A stretch of DNA of 64,000 nucleotides from Streptomyces sp. NRRL F-6492 (GCF_001280125.1 NZ_LGEG01000068.1:1-64000); one strand, 5' to 3'; shown: positions 40,893 to 49,931, counted from the first letter of the stretch. The notes: generated by a model from the letters alone, not told the origin. Program-made: numbers and translations.

Positions 40893-41851
40893 GCGCCCAC
40901 CCCTTGCCTCCGCAGTTCCTTCGCCAGTCGGTAGAGCCCCGCGACGTCGCCCCCGTCCCCCAGGTACGGAAGCTCGTACGCGGGGACGCCGATGCCGTCC
41001 AGGACGGCGCGCTGCGCCCGCTCCAGCTCCACCCGCCGGGCGTGCTCGGCCGCCTGGTCCAGGAGCGGCTCGACCAGCTTCGCGGAGCCCGCGACGCCGA
41101 CGGAGGCCAGGGTCTTCGCGATCGCCTTCCGGTGGTCGCCGGAGGCGGCCCGTACCGCCGCGGTGTCGAGGACGTGCGGCCGGACCATGTTCACCACGAC
41201 CCGCCCCACCGGGAGTTCGGCCGCGCGGAGCTCCGCGACGCCGTCCGCCGTCTCCTGGACCGGCATCTCCTCCAGGAGGGTCACCAGGTGGACCGCCGTC
41301 TCGGGGGACTTGAGGACCCGCATGACGGCCTGCGCCTGGTTGTGTATCGGGCCGATCCTGGCCAGGCCGGCCACCTCGTCGTTGACGTTGAGGAAGCGGG
41401 TGATGCGGCCGGTGGGCGGCGCGTCCATGACCACGTGGTCGTAGGTCGGGCGGCCGTCCTTCTCCCGCCGCCGGACCGCCTCGCACGCCTTGCCGGTCAG
41501 CAGGACGTCCCGTACGCCCGGCGCTATCGTCGTCGCGAAGTCGATCGCGCCGAGCTTCTTCAGGGCCCGCCCCGCGCTGCCCAGTTTGTAGAACATCTGG
41601 AGGTAGTCGAGGAGCGCGCGCTCGGCGTCGATCGCCAGCGCGTACACCTCCCCGCCGCCCGGGGCGACGGCGATCTTGCGCTCCTCGTACGGAAGCGCCT
41701 CCGTCTCGAAGAGCTGTGCGATGCCCTGCCTGCCTTCGACCTCGACGAGGAGGGTCCGCTTCCCCTCCGTCGCGAGGGCGAGGGCGAGGGCGGCGGCGAC
41801 CGTCGTCTTACCGGTACCACCCTTGCCGCTGACGACCTGGAGCCTGCTCAC
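40889..41851 (-). CDS. ArsA/GET3-type ATPase (first of pair)
   Basis: A 320-aa ATPase with Walker A VSGKGGTGKTTVAAALALA at residues 6-24 (deviant Lys first), LVEVEGRQGIAQLFE, a DHVVMDAPPTGRITRFLNV signature and C-terminal helices. GTG 41851 is chosen because TAGGCT (41859-41864, minus strand) is 7 nt upstream, indicating a leaderless transcript; a GTG at 41869 would lie before the -10. It is coupled by a 4-nt overlap to the second ArsA gene, so they likely act as a heterocomplex. Confidence 0.92.
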   Translation of the reverse strand: MSRLQVVSGKGGTGKTTVAAALALALATEGKRTLLVEVEGRQGIAQLFETEALPYEERKIAVAPGGGEVYALAIDAERALLDYLQMFYKLGSAGRALKKLGAIDFATTIAPGVRDVLLTGKACEAVRRREKDGRPTYDHVVMDAPPTGRITRFLNVNDEVAGLARIGPIHNQAQAVMRVLKSPETAVHLVTLLEEMPVQETADGVAELRAAELPVGRVVVNMVRPHVLDTAAVRAASGDHRKAIAKTLASVGVAGSAKLVEPLLDQAAEHARRVELERAQRAVLDGIGVPAYELPYLGDGGDVAGLYRLAKELRRQGVGA

Positions 41852-41999
41852 GCTGTCGAGCCTAACCACTGGCGGCCGCGCCCAATCAGGAGGCCGCCCC
41901 CGAGAACCTCCCTAGGGGACGCTTCGGGGCCGCTCCGGAGGGCCGCCTCGGAGAGCCGTCCCGGAGAGCCGCTCCCCGGCAGCGGATACAGTCGGGCCC

Positions 42000-42158
42000 A
42001 TGACCAAGTGGGAGTACGTCACGGTGCCGCTTCTGGTGCACGCGACCAAGCAGATTCTGGACACCTGGGGCGAGGACGGCTGGGAGCTCGTCCAGGTCGT
42101 GCCCGGGCCGAACAACCCCGAGCAGCTCGTGGCCTACCTGAAGCGGCCCAGGTCGTGA
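42000..42158 (+). CDS. DUF4177-type small protein
   Basis: A 52-aa protein: MTKWEYVTVPLLVHATKQIL then DTWGEDGWELVQVVPG, the core of DUF4177, and a short C-terminus. TACAGT (41987-41992) is 7 nt upstream of the ATG with no ribosome site, so it is probably leaderless. It overlaps the RidA gene by 4 nt (GTGA). The same tiny gene lies beside the RidA homologue in mycobacteria (Rv3678A). Function unknown. Confidence 0.85.
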   Translation: MTKWEYVTVPLLVHATKQILDTWGEDGWELVQVVPGPNNPEQLVAYLKRPRS

Positions 42159-42625
42159 GCGGGGCCGTCGAGGCGAAGCTCGCCGAGCTGGGCCTGACCC
42201 TGCCGGAGGTCGTCCCTCCGCTGGCCGCCTACCAGCCGGCCGTGCAGTCGGGCGTGTACGTCTACACCTCGGGCCAGCTCCCGATGGTGGCGGGCAAGCT
42301 CCCGGTGACCGGCAAGGTCGGCGCCGAGGTCACCGCCGAGGAGGCCAAGCAGCTCGCCGCCACGTGCGCGCTCAACGCCCTCGCGGCCGTGAAGTCGGTC
42401 GCCGGTGACCTCGACCGCGTCAAGCGCGTCGTGAAGGTCGTCGGCTTCGTCGCCTCCGCCGCCGACTTCACCGGGCAGCCGGCCGTGATCAACGGCGCCA
42501 GCGAGCTGCTCGGCGCCGTCCTCGGGGAGAAGGGCGTGCACGCGCGCAGCGCCGTCGGCGTGGCCGTGCTGCCGCTCGACGCGCCCGTCGAGGTCGAGGT
42601 CCAGGTCGAGCTGACCGAGGCCTGA
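42155..42625 (+). CDS. RidA (YjgF/UK114) family protein
   Basis: A 156-aa member of the Rid superfamily, which hydrolyses reactive enamines/imines from PLP enzymes. The fold markers are YTSGQLPMVAGKLPVTGKVG, a CALNALAAVKSVAGDLDRVKRVVKVVGFV helix-strand and HARSAVGVAVLPLDAPVEVE with the substrate-contact Arg (ARSAVG). The sequence is closer to the Rid4-7-like group than to archetypal RidA. The GTG start is coupled to DUF4177. A 21-bp terminator stem follows. Confidence 0.88.
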   Translation: MSGAVEAKLAELGLTLPEVVPPLAAYQPAVQSGVYVYTSGQLPMVAGKLPVTGKVGAEVTAEEAKQLAATCALNALAAVKSVAGDLDRVKRVVKVVGFVASAADFTGQPAVINGASELLGAVLGEKGVHARSAVGVAVLPLDAPVEVEVQVELTEA

Positions 42626-42644
42626 CCGCCCCTCCCGTCGCGGT

Positions 42645-42692
42645 ACGCGCGCGAAGGCCGGCCCCTCCACCGGGGCCGGCCTTCGCGCGCGT
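42645..42692 (+). terminator. Terminator after the DUF4177-RidA operon
   Basis: ACGCGCGCGAAGGCCGGCCC and one more C (42645-42665) pair perfectly with 42672-42692, giving a 21-bp stem and 6-nt loop. Confidence 0.85.
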
Positions 42693-42760
42693 GGGGCCCG
42701 CCTTCGCGCGTGGGGGGCCGCCTTCGCGCGTGGGGGAGTCCGCCTTCGCGCATGGGGGCC
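42679..42760. repeat. Four direct repeats of gccttcgcgcgtgggg
   Basis: Copies begin at 42679, 42700, 42719 and 42742, spaced 19-23 bp. The first is the right arm of the terminator stem, so the repeats appear to be copies of a terminator half. Confidence 0.75.
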
Positions 42761-42828
42761 GGTGCCCTCCGGACCCCGCGCGGCGGCTCGCCCTCGTGCA
42801 TTCCCGTCCTTGCGCATAGCATCCGGCC

Positions 42829-43716
42829 ATGTCGAATGGTCAGTCGAAGCAGTCGAACGGTCAGTGGTACCCGCCGGAGTGGCCCGACCGCATCCGCGCC
42901 CTCGCCGCCGGTGAGCTGACCCCGGTGGCGCCCCGGCGCGCCGCCACCGTCCTGCTCCTGCGGGACGGGGCCGCCGGGCCCGACGTCCACATGCTGCGCC
43001 GCCGCACCTCGATGGCCTTCGCGGGCGGCGCGTACGCCTACCCCGGCGGCGGCGTCGACCTGCGCGACGAGCACCCGGTGCGCTGGGCGGGCCCGTCCCG
43101 GGAGACCTGGGCGGCCCGGCTCGGCCTCGACGACCCCGCGCAGGCCCAGGCCGTGGTCTGCGCCGCCGTGCGCGAGACGTACGAGGAGGCGGGCGTCCTG
43201 CTCGCCGGGGAGACCGGGGACGGGGTCGTCGGGGACACGACGGGCGAAGACTGGGAGCGGGACCGGGAGGCGCTCGTCGCCCGCGAGCTGTCCTTCGCCG
43301 ACTTCCTCGACCGGCGCGGGCTCGTCCTGCGCTCCGACCTGCTCGGCGCCTGGGCCCGCTGGATCACGCCCGAGTTCGAGCAGCGCCGGTACGACACCTG
43401 GTTCTTCGTGGCCGCCCTCCCGGCCGGGCAGCGCACCCGGAACGCCTCCACCGAGGCCGACCGCACGGTCTGGATCCGTCCGGCGGAGGCCGCCGCCGGC
43501 TACGACCGGGGCGAGCTCCTGATGATGCCGCCGACGATCTCCACCCTGCGCGCCCTGGAGCCGTACGGGACGGCCGCCGAGGCCCTCGCCGCGGCGGCGG
43601 CGCAGGAACTGGCCCCCGTGCTCGCCCAGGCGCGCCTGGAGGGCGAGGAGCTGGTCCTGAGCTGGCCGGGCCACGAGGAGTTCACCAAGATCATCCCTTC
43701 CGGGGGCGCGCGATGA
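42829..43716 (+). CDS. Nudix hydrolase
   Basis: A 295-aa Nudix protein. The Nudix box is split over AYPGGGVDLRD and VCAAVRETYEEAGVLLAGE (REx2EExGx2 pattern) near residues 65-125, separated by an insertion, as in the RNA-decapping/CoA-type large Nudix group. The substrate is unknown. TAGCAT (42817-42822) lies 6 nt before ATG 42829, so the mRNA is probably leaderless. It is coupled (ATGA overlap, 43713-43716) to the MBL hydrolase. Confidence 0.88.
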   Translation: MSNGQSKQSNGQWYPPEWPDRIRALAAGELTPVAPRRAATVLLLRDGAAGPDVHMLRRRTSMAFAGGAYAYPGGGVDLRDEHPVRWAGPSRETWAARLGLDDPAQAQAVVCAAVRETYEEAGVLLAGETGDGVVGDTTGEDWERDREALVARELSFADFLDRRGLVLRSDLLGAWARWITPEFEQRRYDTWFFVAALPAGQRTRNASTEADRTVWIRPAEAAAGYDRGELLMMPPTISTLRALEPYGTAAEALAAAAAQELAPVLAQARLEGEELVLSWPGHEEFTKIIPSGGAR

Positions 43717-44543
43717 GCGACGCCGCCGCCCTGCCCGGACAGCCGCGCGGACTCGTGGTCACCGGGCCCGCGACCGACCGCGCCGTGAACGTCCTGGCGC
43801 CCAACCCGTCCGCGATGACCCTCGACGGCACCAACACCTGGCTGCTCTCCGAGCCCGGCTCGGACCTCGCCGTCGTCGTCGACCCCGGCCCGCTCGACGA
43901 GGGCCACCTGCGGAACGTGATCGAGACCGCCGAGAGGCTCGGCAAGCGGGTCGCGCTCACCCTCCTCACCCACGGCCACCCGGACCACGCGGAGGGCGCC
44001 GGGCGCTTCGCCGAGCTGACCCGGACGCCGGTGCGGGCCCTCGACCCGGCGCTCCGGCTCGGCGACGAGGGGCTCGGCGAGGGGGACGTGGTGACGGTCG
44101 GCGGCCTGGAGGTGCGGGTCGTCCCGACGCCCGGGCACACCTCGGACTCGCTCTCCTTCCACCTGCCCGCCGACCGGGCGGTCCTCACCGGGGACACGAT
44201 CCTGGGGCGCGGGACGACGATGGTCGCGCACCCGGACGGGCGCCTCGGGGACTATCTGGACTCGCTGCGGCGGCTGCGCTCGCTGACCGTCGACGACGGG
44301 GTGCGCACGGTCCTGCCGGGCCACGGGCCGGTCCTGGAGGACGCGCAGGGGGCCGTGGAGTTCTACCTCGCGCACCGGGCGAGCCGGCTCGCCCAGGTCG
44401 AGACGGCGGCCGAGAACGGCCTCCGCACGGCACCGGAGGTCGTCGCCCACGTGTACGCGGACGTGGACCGGTCCCTGTGGCCGGCGGCCGAACTGTCGGT
44501 ACGGGCGCAGCTGGAGTACCTGCGGGAGCGCGGGCTGATCTGA
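43713..44543 (+). CDS. MBL-fold metallo-hydrolase (LACTB2-like)
   Basis: A 276-aa binuclear-zinc hydrolase. Motifs: NPSAMTLDGTNTWLL opening, zinc motif THGHPDHAEG (about residue 89), PTPGHTSDS, LTGDTILGRG and PGHGPV. The C-terminal winged-helix-like tail is RASRLAQVETAAENGLRTAPEVVAHVY. The family includes ribonuclease-like LACTB2 and glyoxalase-like enzymes; no substrate is assigned. Its position corresponds to Rv3677c. The ATG overlaps the Nudix stop. Confidence 0.9.
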   Translation: MSDAAALPGQPRGLVVTGPATDRAVNVLAPNPSAMTLDGTNTWLLSEPGSDLAVVVDPGPLDEGHLRNVIETAERLGKRVALTLLTHGHPDHAEGAGRFAELTRTPVRALDPALRLGDEGLGEGDVVTVGGLEVRVVPTPGHTSDSLSFHLPADRAVLTGDTILGRGTTMVAHPDGRLGDYLDSLRRLRSLTVDDGVRTVLPGHGPVLEDAQGAVEFYLAHRASRLAQVETAAENGLRTAPEVVAHVYADVDRSLWPAAELSVRAQLEYLRERGLI

Positions 44544-44692
44544 CCGCTGCCCCTCCGGGGGGCGGGTCCGGGTTCCGGCAGCGGGGAGCGGGGAATGGTT
44601 GCTGGGACCCGGCATGGCCCGGGGGACGCGCCATGCTTTACGGTCCCTTTACATCTGTTGTCTCGGCCATCGTTCCACCGGGGGGATTTCTC

Positions 44693-45577
44693 GTGTTCGT
44701 CCTGGCCATTCTTCTGCTCATAGCGGCGCTGGTGCTCTACTTCGTGGGCCGCTCCATGGACCGCACCGGTCTCCGCCTCGGCGCGCTGGGCGCGCTGATC
44801 GCCGCTCTCCTCGCGGGCATCACCAGCGTCGTCCACGTGGTCGGCGCGTACGAGGTCGGCGTGCCGGTGACCTTCGGCAAGGTGGGTTCGCCCATGACGC
44901 CCGGCGTGAACGTGACCTCGCCGTTCACGACGGTCACCTCCTTCTCCACCCGCCCGGTCGACCTGAACCTCTCCGACCAGGACGTGGTCGAGGTCCGCTC
45001 CTCGCAGGGCGGTGTGATGGAGGTCGAGGTGACCGTGAAGTGGGCGGTCGCGCCGTCCAAGGCCGTGGAGCTGTACCGGCTCGCCGGCAGCGAGTCCGCC
45101 ATCCAGCAGCGGCTGGTCTTCCCGGACAGCCGGGAGATCGTGCGCAACGTCTTCGCCCGCCACACCAGCGAGGAGGGCTACAGCTCCGCCCGCGAGAAGA
45201 TCAACGCCGAGATCGGCGTCCTGATCAAGGAGCGGCTGGCCCCGCGCGGCATCGACGTGACCACGGTCAACCTGCGCAACGTGAAGCCGTCCAAGGCGCT
45301 CCAGGACCAGATCGACCGCAAGATCCAGCAGCAGCAGGCGACCGAGCGCGCCCTGGAGGCCGCCCGTACCGCCAAGGCCGAGTCCGACCGGCGCCGGATC
45401 GAGGCGGAGGGCATCGCCCGCGCCAACAAGATCCTCAACGACTCGCTGACGGACAAGGTCCTGATGAACCAGTGCATCGACGCCTTCAAGGAGGCGGCGG
45501 CGAAGAACCCGATCTACACCGTGCCCTGCGCGAACGGCTCCTCGGCCCCGGTGATCGTGGACGGTTCGAAGCGCTGA
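44693..45577 (+). CDS. SPFH/prohibitin-like membrane protein
   Basis: A 294-aa band-7 protein. Two N-terminal hydrophobic helices (about residues 1-18 and 29-50) precede the SPFH domain (VGAYEVGVPVTFGKVG... PGVNVTSPFTTVTSFSTRPVDLNL, SSQGGVMEVEVTVKW, RNVFARHTSEEGYSS). A long coiled-coil (KIQQQQATERALEAARTAKAESDRRRIEAEGIARA) follows. Family members form membrane-domain scaffolds. GTG 44693 with GGGGGG 7 nt upstream is preferred; ATG 44633 would add a low-GC, probably promoter-derived stretch. Confidence 0.88.
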   Translation: MFVLAILLLIAALVLYFVGRSMDRTGLRLGALGALIAALLAGITSVVHVVGAYEVGVPVTFGKVGSPMTPGVNVTSPFTTVTSFSTRPVDLNLSDQDVVEVRSSQGGVMEVEVTVKWAVAPSKAVELYRLAGSESAIQQRLVFPDSREIVRNVFARHTSEEGYSSAREKINAEIGVLIKERLAPRGIDVTTVNLRNVKPSKALQDQIDRKIQQQQATERALEAARTAKAESDRRRIEAEGIARANKILNDSLTDKVLMNQCIDAFKEAAAKNPIYTVPCANGSSAPVIVDGSKR

Positions 45578-45604
45578 CCCGGTAGCACGCGCGTACGTAC
45601 GCGG

Positions 45605-45637
45605 AAGGCCGCCCCCGTGGACCGGGGGCGGCCTTTT
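45605..45637. terminator. Terminator between SPFH and crp genes
   Basis: AAGGCCGCCCCCG (45605-45617) and CGGGGGCGGCCTT (45623-45635) form a 13-bp stem followed by TT. Confidence 0.85.
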
Positions 45638-45689
45638 CCGTGCCCACGCGCGTATGTACGTACGCGCGTGCGTGCTTGCGGGGTGCTGC

Positions 45690-46364
45690 CTACCGCGAGC
45701 GCTTCGCGAGGCGCTCCACGTCGAGCAGGATCACGGCGCGGGCCTCCAGGCGCAGCCAGCCGCGCTGGGCGAAGTCCGCGAGCGCCTTGTTGACCGTCTC
45801 GCGGGAGGCGCCGACGAGCTGGGCCAGCTCCTCCTGGGTGAGGTCGTGGACGACGTGGATGCCCTCCTCCGACTGGACGCCGAAGCGGCGCGACAGGTCG
45901 AGGAGCGCGCGGGCGACACGGCCCGGCACGTCGGAGAAGACCAGGTCGGACATCTGGTCGTTGGTCTTGCGCAGCCGGCGGGCGACCGCGCGCAGCAGCG
46001 CGGTGGCCACCTCGGGGCGCGCGTTCAGCCAGGGCTGGAGGTCGCCGTGGCCCAGGCCGAGCAGCTTGACCTCGGTCAGCGCGGTCGCGGTGGCGGTGCG
46101 CGGGCCCGGGTCGAAGAGGGACAGCTCGCCGATGAGCTCACCGGGACCGAGGACGGCCAGCATGTTCTCGCGGCCGTCGGGGGAGGTCCGGTGCAGCTTC
46201 ACCTTGCCCTCGGTGACCACGTACAGGCGGTCGCCGGGGTCGCCCTCGTGGAAGAGCGCGTCGCCACGGGCGAGCGTCGCCTCACTCATCGAGGCGCGCA
46301 GCTCGGCGGCCTGCTCGTCATCGAGCGCCGCGAAGAGCGGGGCGCGCCGCAGAACGTCGTCCAC
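45690..46364 (-). CDS. crp: Crp-family transcription factor
   Basis: A 224-aa cAMP-receptor-type regulator. The cyclic-nucleotide-binding domain (residues 8-115) has GDALFHEGDPGDRLYVVTEGKVKL, GELSLF and RTATATAL. The C-terminal HTH is QEELAQLVGASRETVNKALADF. GTG 46364 with GGAGAG 5 nt upstream gives the exact length known for S. coelicolor Crp, a regulator of germination and antibiotic precursors; the sequence is highly typical. A Crp-like site lies between it and the divergent nth gene. Confidence 0.95.
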   Translation of the reverse strand: MDDVLRRAPLFAALDDEQAAELRASMSEATLARGDALFHEGDPGDRLYVVTEGKVKLHRTSPDGRENMLAVLGPGELIGELSLFDPGPRTATATALTEVKLLGLGHGDLQPWLNARPEVATALLRAVARRLRKTNDQMSDLVFSDVPGRVARALLDLSRRFGVQSEEGIHVVHDLTQEELAQLVGASRETVNKALADFAQRGWLRLEARAVILLDVERLAKRSR

Positions 46365-46394
46365 GAGTTCTCTCCATACTGTCGACCTGCTCAC

Positions 46395-46445
46395 GGGATC
46401 CGGATCCCATGATGCCGGACGTACAAAACAGTGCGATCAATCACA
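46395..46445. promoter_or_regulatory. Palindrome and Crp-like site in the crp/nth divergent region
   Basis: GGGATCCGGATCCC (46395-46408) is a perfect 14-bp palindrome. AGTGC-GATCAA-TCACA (46430-46445) matches the actinobacterial Crp/GlxR consensus TGTGA-N6-TCACA at 8 of 10 positions, suggesting autoregulation. Confidence 0.62.
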
Positions 46446-46550
46446 ACAAGTTTGACGCACCGCGCCGCACTTCCGTACGTCAGGGGCCCGATCGGGGGCT
46501 GATCGGCCGTGCCCGGGGCAGATGTCGGCGGCGGCCCCTAGGCTGGCCGC

Positions 46551-47753
46551 GTGTCCAACTCGCCGGTGAGAGCGCAGGCCAAGGGGGCTGGAAGAGTGTC
46601 GGCCGAAAGTAATTCCGCCGTGGGCGAACACGGTGCGTCGAAACGGGCGAAAGCGGCAAATCGAAAGTCGGCACCCGAGTCGGGCCGTGCGCCCGAGCCC
46701 CGACCGGCCGCTACGCCCACGACGGGGACGCGCCGCGCGACCGCGCCGGAGAAGCGCCGCGCGGCCACGACGGAGACGACCCGCGCCGCCGAGCCGGGTG
46801 CGACCCGTACTGCGGAGCCGGGCTCGACCCGCGCCGTCGAGCCCGAAGCGCGCGGCACTGCCCGGTCGGGTTCGACCCGTGCCGCCAAGTCGGGTTCGAC
46901 CCGCGCCGTCGAGCCCGAAGCGCGTGGCACTGCCCGGTCGGGTTCGACCCGCGCCGCCAAGTCCGAGGCGCACCGCCCCGCCAAGCCCGAGTCGCGGCTC
47001 GCGATGGTGCGCCGGGCGCGCCGGATCAACCGCGAGTTGGCCGAGGTCTATCCGTACGCCCACCCGGAGCTAGACTTCCGCAACCCCTTCGAACTGCTCG
47101 TCGCCACGGTCCTCTCGGCCCAGACCACCGACCTGCGGGTCAACCAGACCACCCCCGCCCTCTTCGCGAAGTACCCCACGCCCGAGGACCTCGCCGCCGC
47201 CGTGCCCGAGGAGGTCGAGGAGCTGATCCGGCCGACCGGCTTCTTCCGCGCCAAGACGAAGTCGATCATGGGACTCTCCGCCGCCCTCCGGGACGACTTC
47301 GGCGGCGAGGTCCCCGGCCGCCTGGAGGACCTCGTCAAGCTCCCCGGCGTCGGCCGCAAGACCGCCTTCGTCGTCCTGGGCAACGCCTTCGGGGTCCCCG
47401 GCATCACCGTCGACACCCACTTCATGCGCCTCGCCCGGCGCTGGAAGTGGACCGAGTCCGACGACCCGGTGAAGATCGAGGCCGAGGTCGCCACGATCTT
47501 CCCGAAGAGCGAGTGGACCATGCTCTCGCACCGGGTGATCTTCCACGGCCGCCGCATCTGCCACGCCCGCAAGCCCGCGTGCGGCGCCTGCCCGATCACC
47601 CACCTCTGCCCGTCGTACGGGGAGGGCGAGACCGATCCCGAGAAGGCGGCCAAGCTGCTCAAGTACGAGAAGGGCGGCTTCCCCGGCCAGCGGCTCAACC
47701 CGCCGCCCGACTACCCGGGCCGCCCCGCCCCGCCCCTGGGCGCGAGCGGCTGA
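46551..47753 (+). CDS. nth: Endonuclease III with repetitive N-terminal extension
   Basis: A 400-aa DNA glycosylase/AP lyase for oxidised pyrimidines. The catalytic core (about residues 153-375) has Hh[15 protein letters not shown] with the catalytic Lys, [10 protein letters not shown] with the catalytic Asp, and the [4Fe-4S] ligands C-x6-C-x2-C-x5-C. The first 150 residues are a basic Ala/Arg/Glu/Thr-rich extension with a perfect-length 24-aa tandem duplication (91-114 and 115-138), absent from typical Nth. TAGGCT (46539-46544) lies 6 nt before GTG 46551, so the mRNA is leaderless. It is divergent from crp. Confidence 0.93.
   Translation: MSNSPVRAQAKGAGRVSAESNSAVGEHGASKRAKAANRKSAPESGRAPEPRPAATPTTGTRRATAPEKRRAATTETTRAAEPGATRTAEPGSTRAVEPEARGTARSGSTRAAKSGSTRAVEPEARGTARSGSTRAAKSEAHRPAKPESRLAMVRRARRINRELAEVYPYAHPELDFRNPFELLVATVLSAQTTDLRVNQTTPALFAKYPTPEDLAAAVPEEVEELIRPTGFFRAKTKSIMGLSAALRDDFGGEVPGRLEDLVKLPGVGRKTAFVVLGNAFGVPGITVDTHFMRLARRWKWTESDDPVKIEAEVATIFPKSEWTMLSHRVIFHGRRICHARKPACGACPITHLCPSYGEGETDPEKAAKLLKYEKGGFPGQRLNPPPDYPGRPAPPLGASG
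46821..46964. repeat. 72-bp tandem duplication inside nth
   Basis: Units 46821-46892 and 46893-46964 differ at only a few bases and keep the reading frame (24 codons each). Confidence 0.9.
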
Positions 47754-47873
47754 GCCCGCCGCCCGCCCCACCCGCTTGCCCGCCCCGCCCGCTGCCCGCT
47801 GCCCGCCCCGGCCGGGGCGGGCCCCGGGAACGAACCCGTCCGTCCATCGCGTTGTGAACCAACGGGGGTGCCT

Positions 47874-48608
47874 ATGACGCGCACTGAAGAAGAGACCCAG
47901 GGGCACGAGCCCCACGGGTACGAGGCCCGCGGTTTCGGCACCGGCGGCCTCGTCAGCCGCGACGGCCTGCCCGCCTGGCTCGCCCCCGTCGACCGGGCCG
48001 CCCTCACCGTCCGGCCCGAGCAGCTGAGCCGCTTCCTGCCGCCCGCGAGCGGGGACGGCCGCCAGTCCGCCGTCCTCGTCCTCTTCGGCGAGGGCGAGCG
48101 CGGCCCCGAACTGCTCCTCATGGAGCGCGCCGGCACCCTCCGCTCGCACGCGGGGCAGCCCTCCTTCCCGGGCGGCGCCCTCGACCCCGAGGACGGCGCC
48201 CCCGAAGACGGCGGACTGCTGCGGGCCGCCCTGCGCGAGGCCCGGGAGGAGACCGGGCTCGACCCCGCCGGCGTCCAGCTCTTCGGCGTGCTGCCGCGGC
48301 TCTACATCCCGGTCAGCCGCTTCGTCGTCACCCCGGTCCTCGGCTGGTGGCGCGCCCCGAGCCCGGTCGACGCCGTCGACCCCGGGGAGACCGCCCGCGT
48401 CTTCACCGTGCCCGTGGCGGATCTCACGGACCCCCGCAACCGCGCGACCAGCGTCCACCCGAGCGGCCACAAGGGCCCGGCGTTCCTGGTCGAATCCGCC
48501 CTGGTCTGGGGTTTCACGGCCGGTGTGATCGACCGGATCCTGCACTTCGCCGGCTGGGAGCTGCCCTGGGACCGGTCCAGACAGGTCCCGCTCGACTGGC
48601 GCTCATGA
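47874..48608 (+). CDS. Nudix hydrolase, CoA pyrophosphatase type
   Basis: A 244-aa NudL/CoAse-like enzyme. The sequence ...LLMERAGTLRSHAGQPSFPGGALDPEDG contains the CoA-specific LLTxRxxxLRxHxGQxxFPGG motif. It leads into the Nudix box G-x5-E-x7-REUxEExGU (LLRAALREAREETGLDP). The likely reaction is cleavage of CoA/acyl-CoA to phosphopantetheine and 3',5'-ADP. ATG 47874 has GGGGG 5 nt upstream. It is equivalent to Rv3672c. The MarP-like protease follows 48 bp downstream. Confidence 0.92.
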   Translation: MTRTEEETQGHEPHGYEARGFGTGGLVSRDGLPAWLAPVDRAALTVRPEQLSRFLPPASGDGRQSAVLVLFGEGERGPELLLMERAGTLRSHAGQPSFPGGALDPEDGAPEDGGLLRAALREAREETGLDPAGVQLFGVLPRLYIPVSRFVVTPVLGWWRAPSPVDAVDPGETARVFTVPVADLTDPRNRATSVHPSGHKGPAFLVESALVWGFTAGVIDRILHFAGWELPWDRSRQVPLDWRS

Positions 48609-48656
48609 CAGGCTGACCCCGGGGCGACCGGAAACGAATCTGCGAGGCTATTGACG

Positions 48657-49856
48657 GTGAACGTGCTGGACATCTTGTTGCTGCTCGCCGCCGTGTGGTT
48701 CGCGATCATCGGTTACCGCCAGGGATTCGTCGTCGGCATCCTCTCCGTGATCGGATTCCTCGGCGGCGGTCTCGTCGCCGTCCTGCTGCTCCCGGTCCTC
48801 TGGAACGAGCTGACCGACAACAGCGAGGTCTCCACCACGGCGACGGTCGTCTTCGTGATGATCGTCATCGTCTGCGCCTCCGTCGGCCAGGCCTTCACCA
48901 CCCACCTCGGCAACAAGCTCCGCCGGCACATCACCTGGTCGCCCGCGCGCGCCCTCGACGCCACGGGCGGCGCCCTGGTCAACGTCGTCGCGATGCTGCT
49001 CGTGGCCTGGCTGGTCGGCTCGCTCATCGCCAACACCTCGATGCCCACCCTGGGCAAGGAGGTGCGCAGCTCCAGAGTCCTGCTCGGCATCGAGCGGGTG
49101 GTACCGCAACAGGCGTCCGGCTGGTTCGCCGACTTCCGCTCCACCCTGGCCCGCAGCGGCTTCCCGCCGGTCTTCAGCCCCTTCGTCAACGAGCCGATCA
49201 CCCCGGTCACGCCCCCCGACCCCGCGCTCGCGGACAGCCCGGTCGCCGCCCGCGCCCAGCGCTCCATCGTGAAGGTCGTCGGCACCGCGCAGAGCTGCGG
49301 CAAGGTCCTCGAAGGCACCGGCTTCGTCTTCGCCGAGCGCCGCATCATGACCAACGCCCACGTCGTCGGCGGCGTCGACGAGCCGACCGTCCAGATAGGC
49401 GGCGAGGGCAGGCTCTACGACGCCAAGGTCGTCCTCTACGACTGGCAGCGCGACATCGCCGTCCTGGACGTGCCGGACCTCAAGGCCCCGCCGCTCGTCT
49501 TCGCCGACGAGGACGCCCGCAGCGGTGACGGCGCGATCGTCGCCGGCTTCCCGGAGAACGGCGCGTACGACGTGCGCTCGGCACGCGTCCGGGGCCGCAT
49601 CAGCGCCGACGGTCCCGACATCTACAGCCGGGGCCAGGTCAACAGGGACGTGTACTCGCTGTACGCGACGGTCCGCCAGGGGAACTCCGGCGGCCCGCTC
49701 CTCACCGAGGACGGCGAGGTGTACGGCGTGATCTTCGCCCGCTCCCGCGACGACGCGAACACGGGCTACGCCCTGACGGTCGACGAGGTCCGCGGGGACG
49801 TCGAGCGCGGCCTGGCGGCCAACCAGCAGGTCGACACCCAGGGCTGCGCCCTCTGA
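48657..49856 (+). CDS. MarP-like periplasmic serine protease
   Basis: A 399-aa protein. Four N-terminal TM helices (residues 1-125) form a colicin-V-production-like domain (NVLDILLLLAAVWFAIIGYRQG). A trypsin-like protease domain follows with His in TNAHVVGG, Asp in DWQRDIAVLDV and Ser in GNSGGPLL. Two Cys (SCGKVLEG and QGC at the end) could form a stabilising disulfide as in MarP. MarP (Rv3671c) maintains pH homeostasis under acid and oxidative stress. GTG 48657 has GCGAGG upstream; TTG 48651 is less likely. Confidence 0.93.
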   Translation: MNVLDILLLLAAVWFAIIGYRQGFVVGILSVIGFLGGGLVAVLLLPVLWNELTDNSEVSTTATVVFVMIVIVCASVGQAFTTHLGNKLRRHITWSPARALDATGGALVNVVAMLLVAWLVGSLIANTSMPTLGKEVRSSRVLLGIERVVPQQASGWFADFRSTLARSGFPPVFSPFVNEPITPVTPPDPALADSPVAARAQRSIVKVVGTAQSCGKVLEGTGFVFAERRIMTNAHVVGGVDEPTVQIGGEGRLYDAKVVLYDWQRDIAVLDVPDLKAPPLVFADEDARSGDGAIVAGFPENGAYDVRSARVRGRISADGPDIYSRGQVNRDVYSLYATVRQGNSGGPLLTEDGEVYGVIFARSRDDANTGYALTVDEVRGDVERGLAANQQVDTQGCAL

Positions 49857-49931
49857 CGCTCCCGCGTCCTCCTCGTACCGCTTCCTCCGGGGCCGTCGGG
49901 ATCCTCCCGGGGCTCCGGAGGCTCCGAAGGG

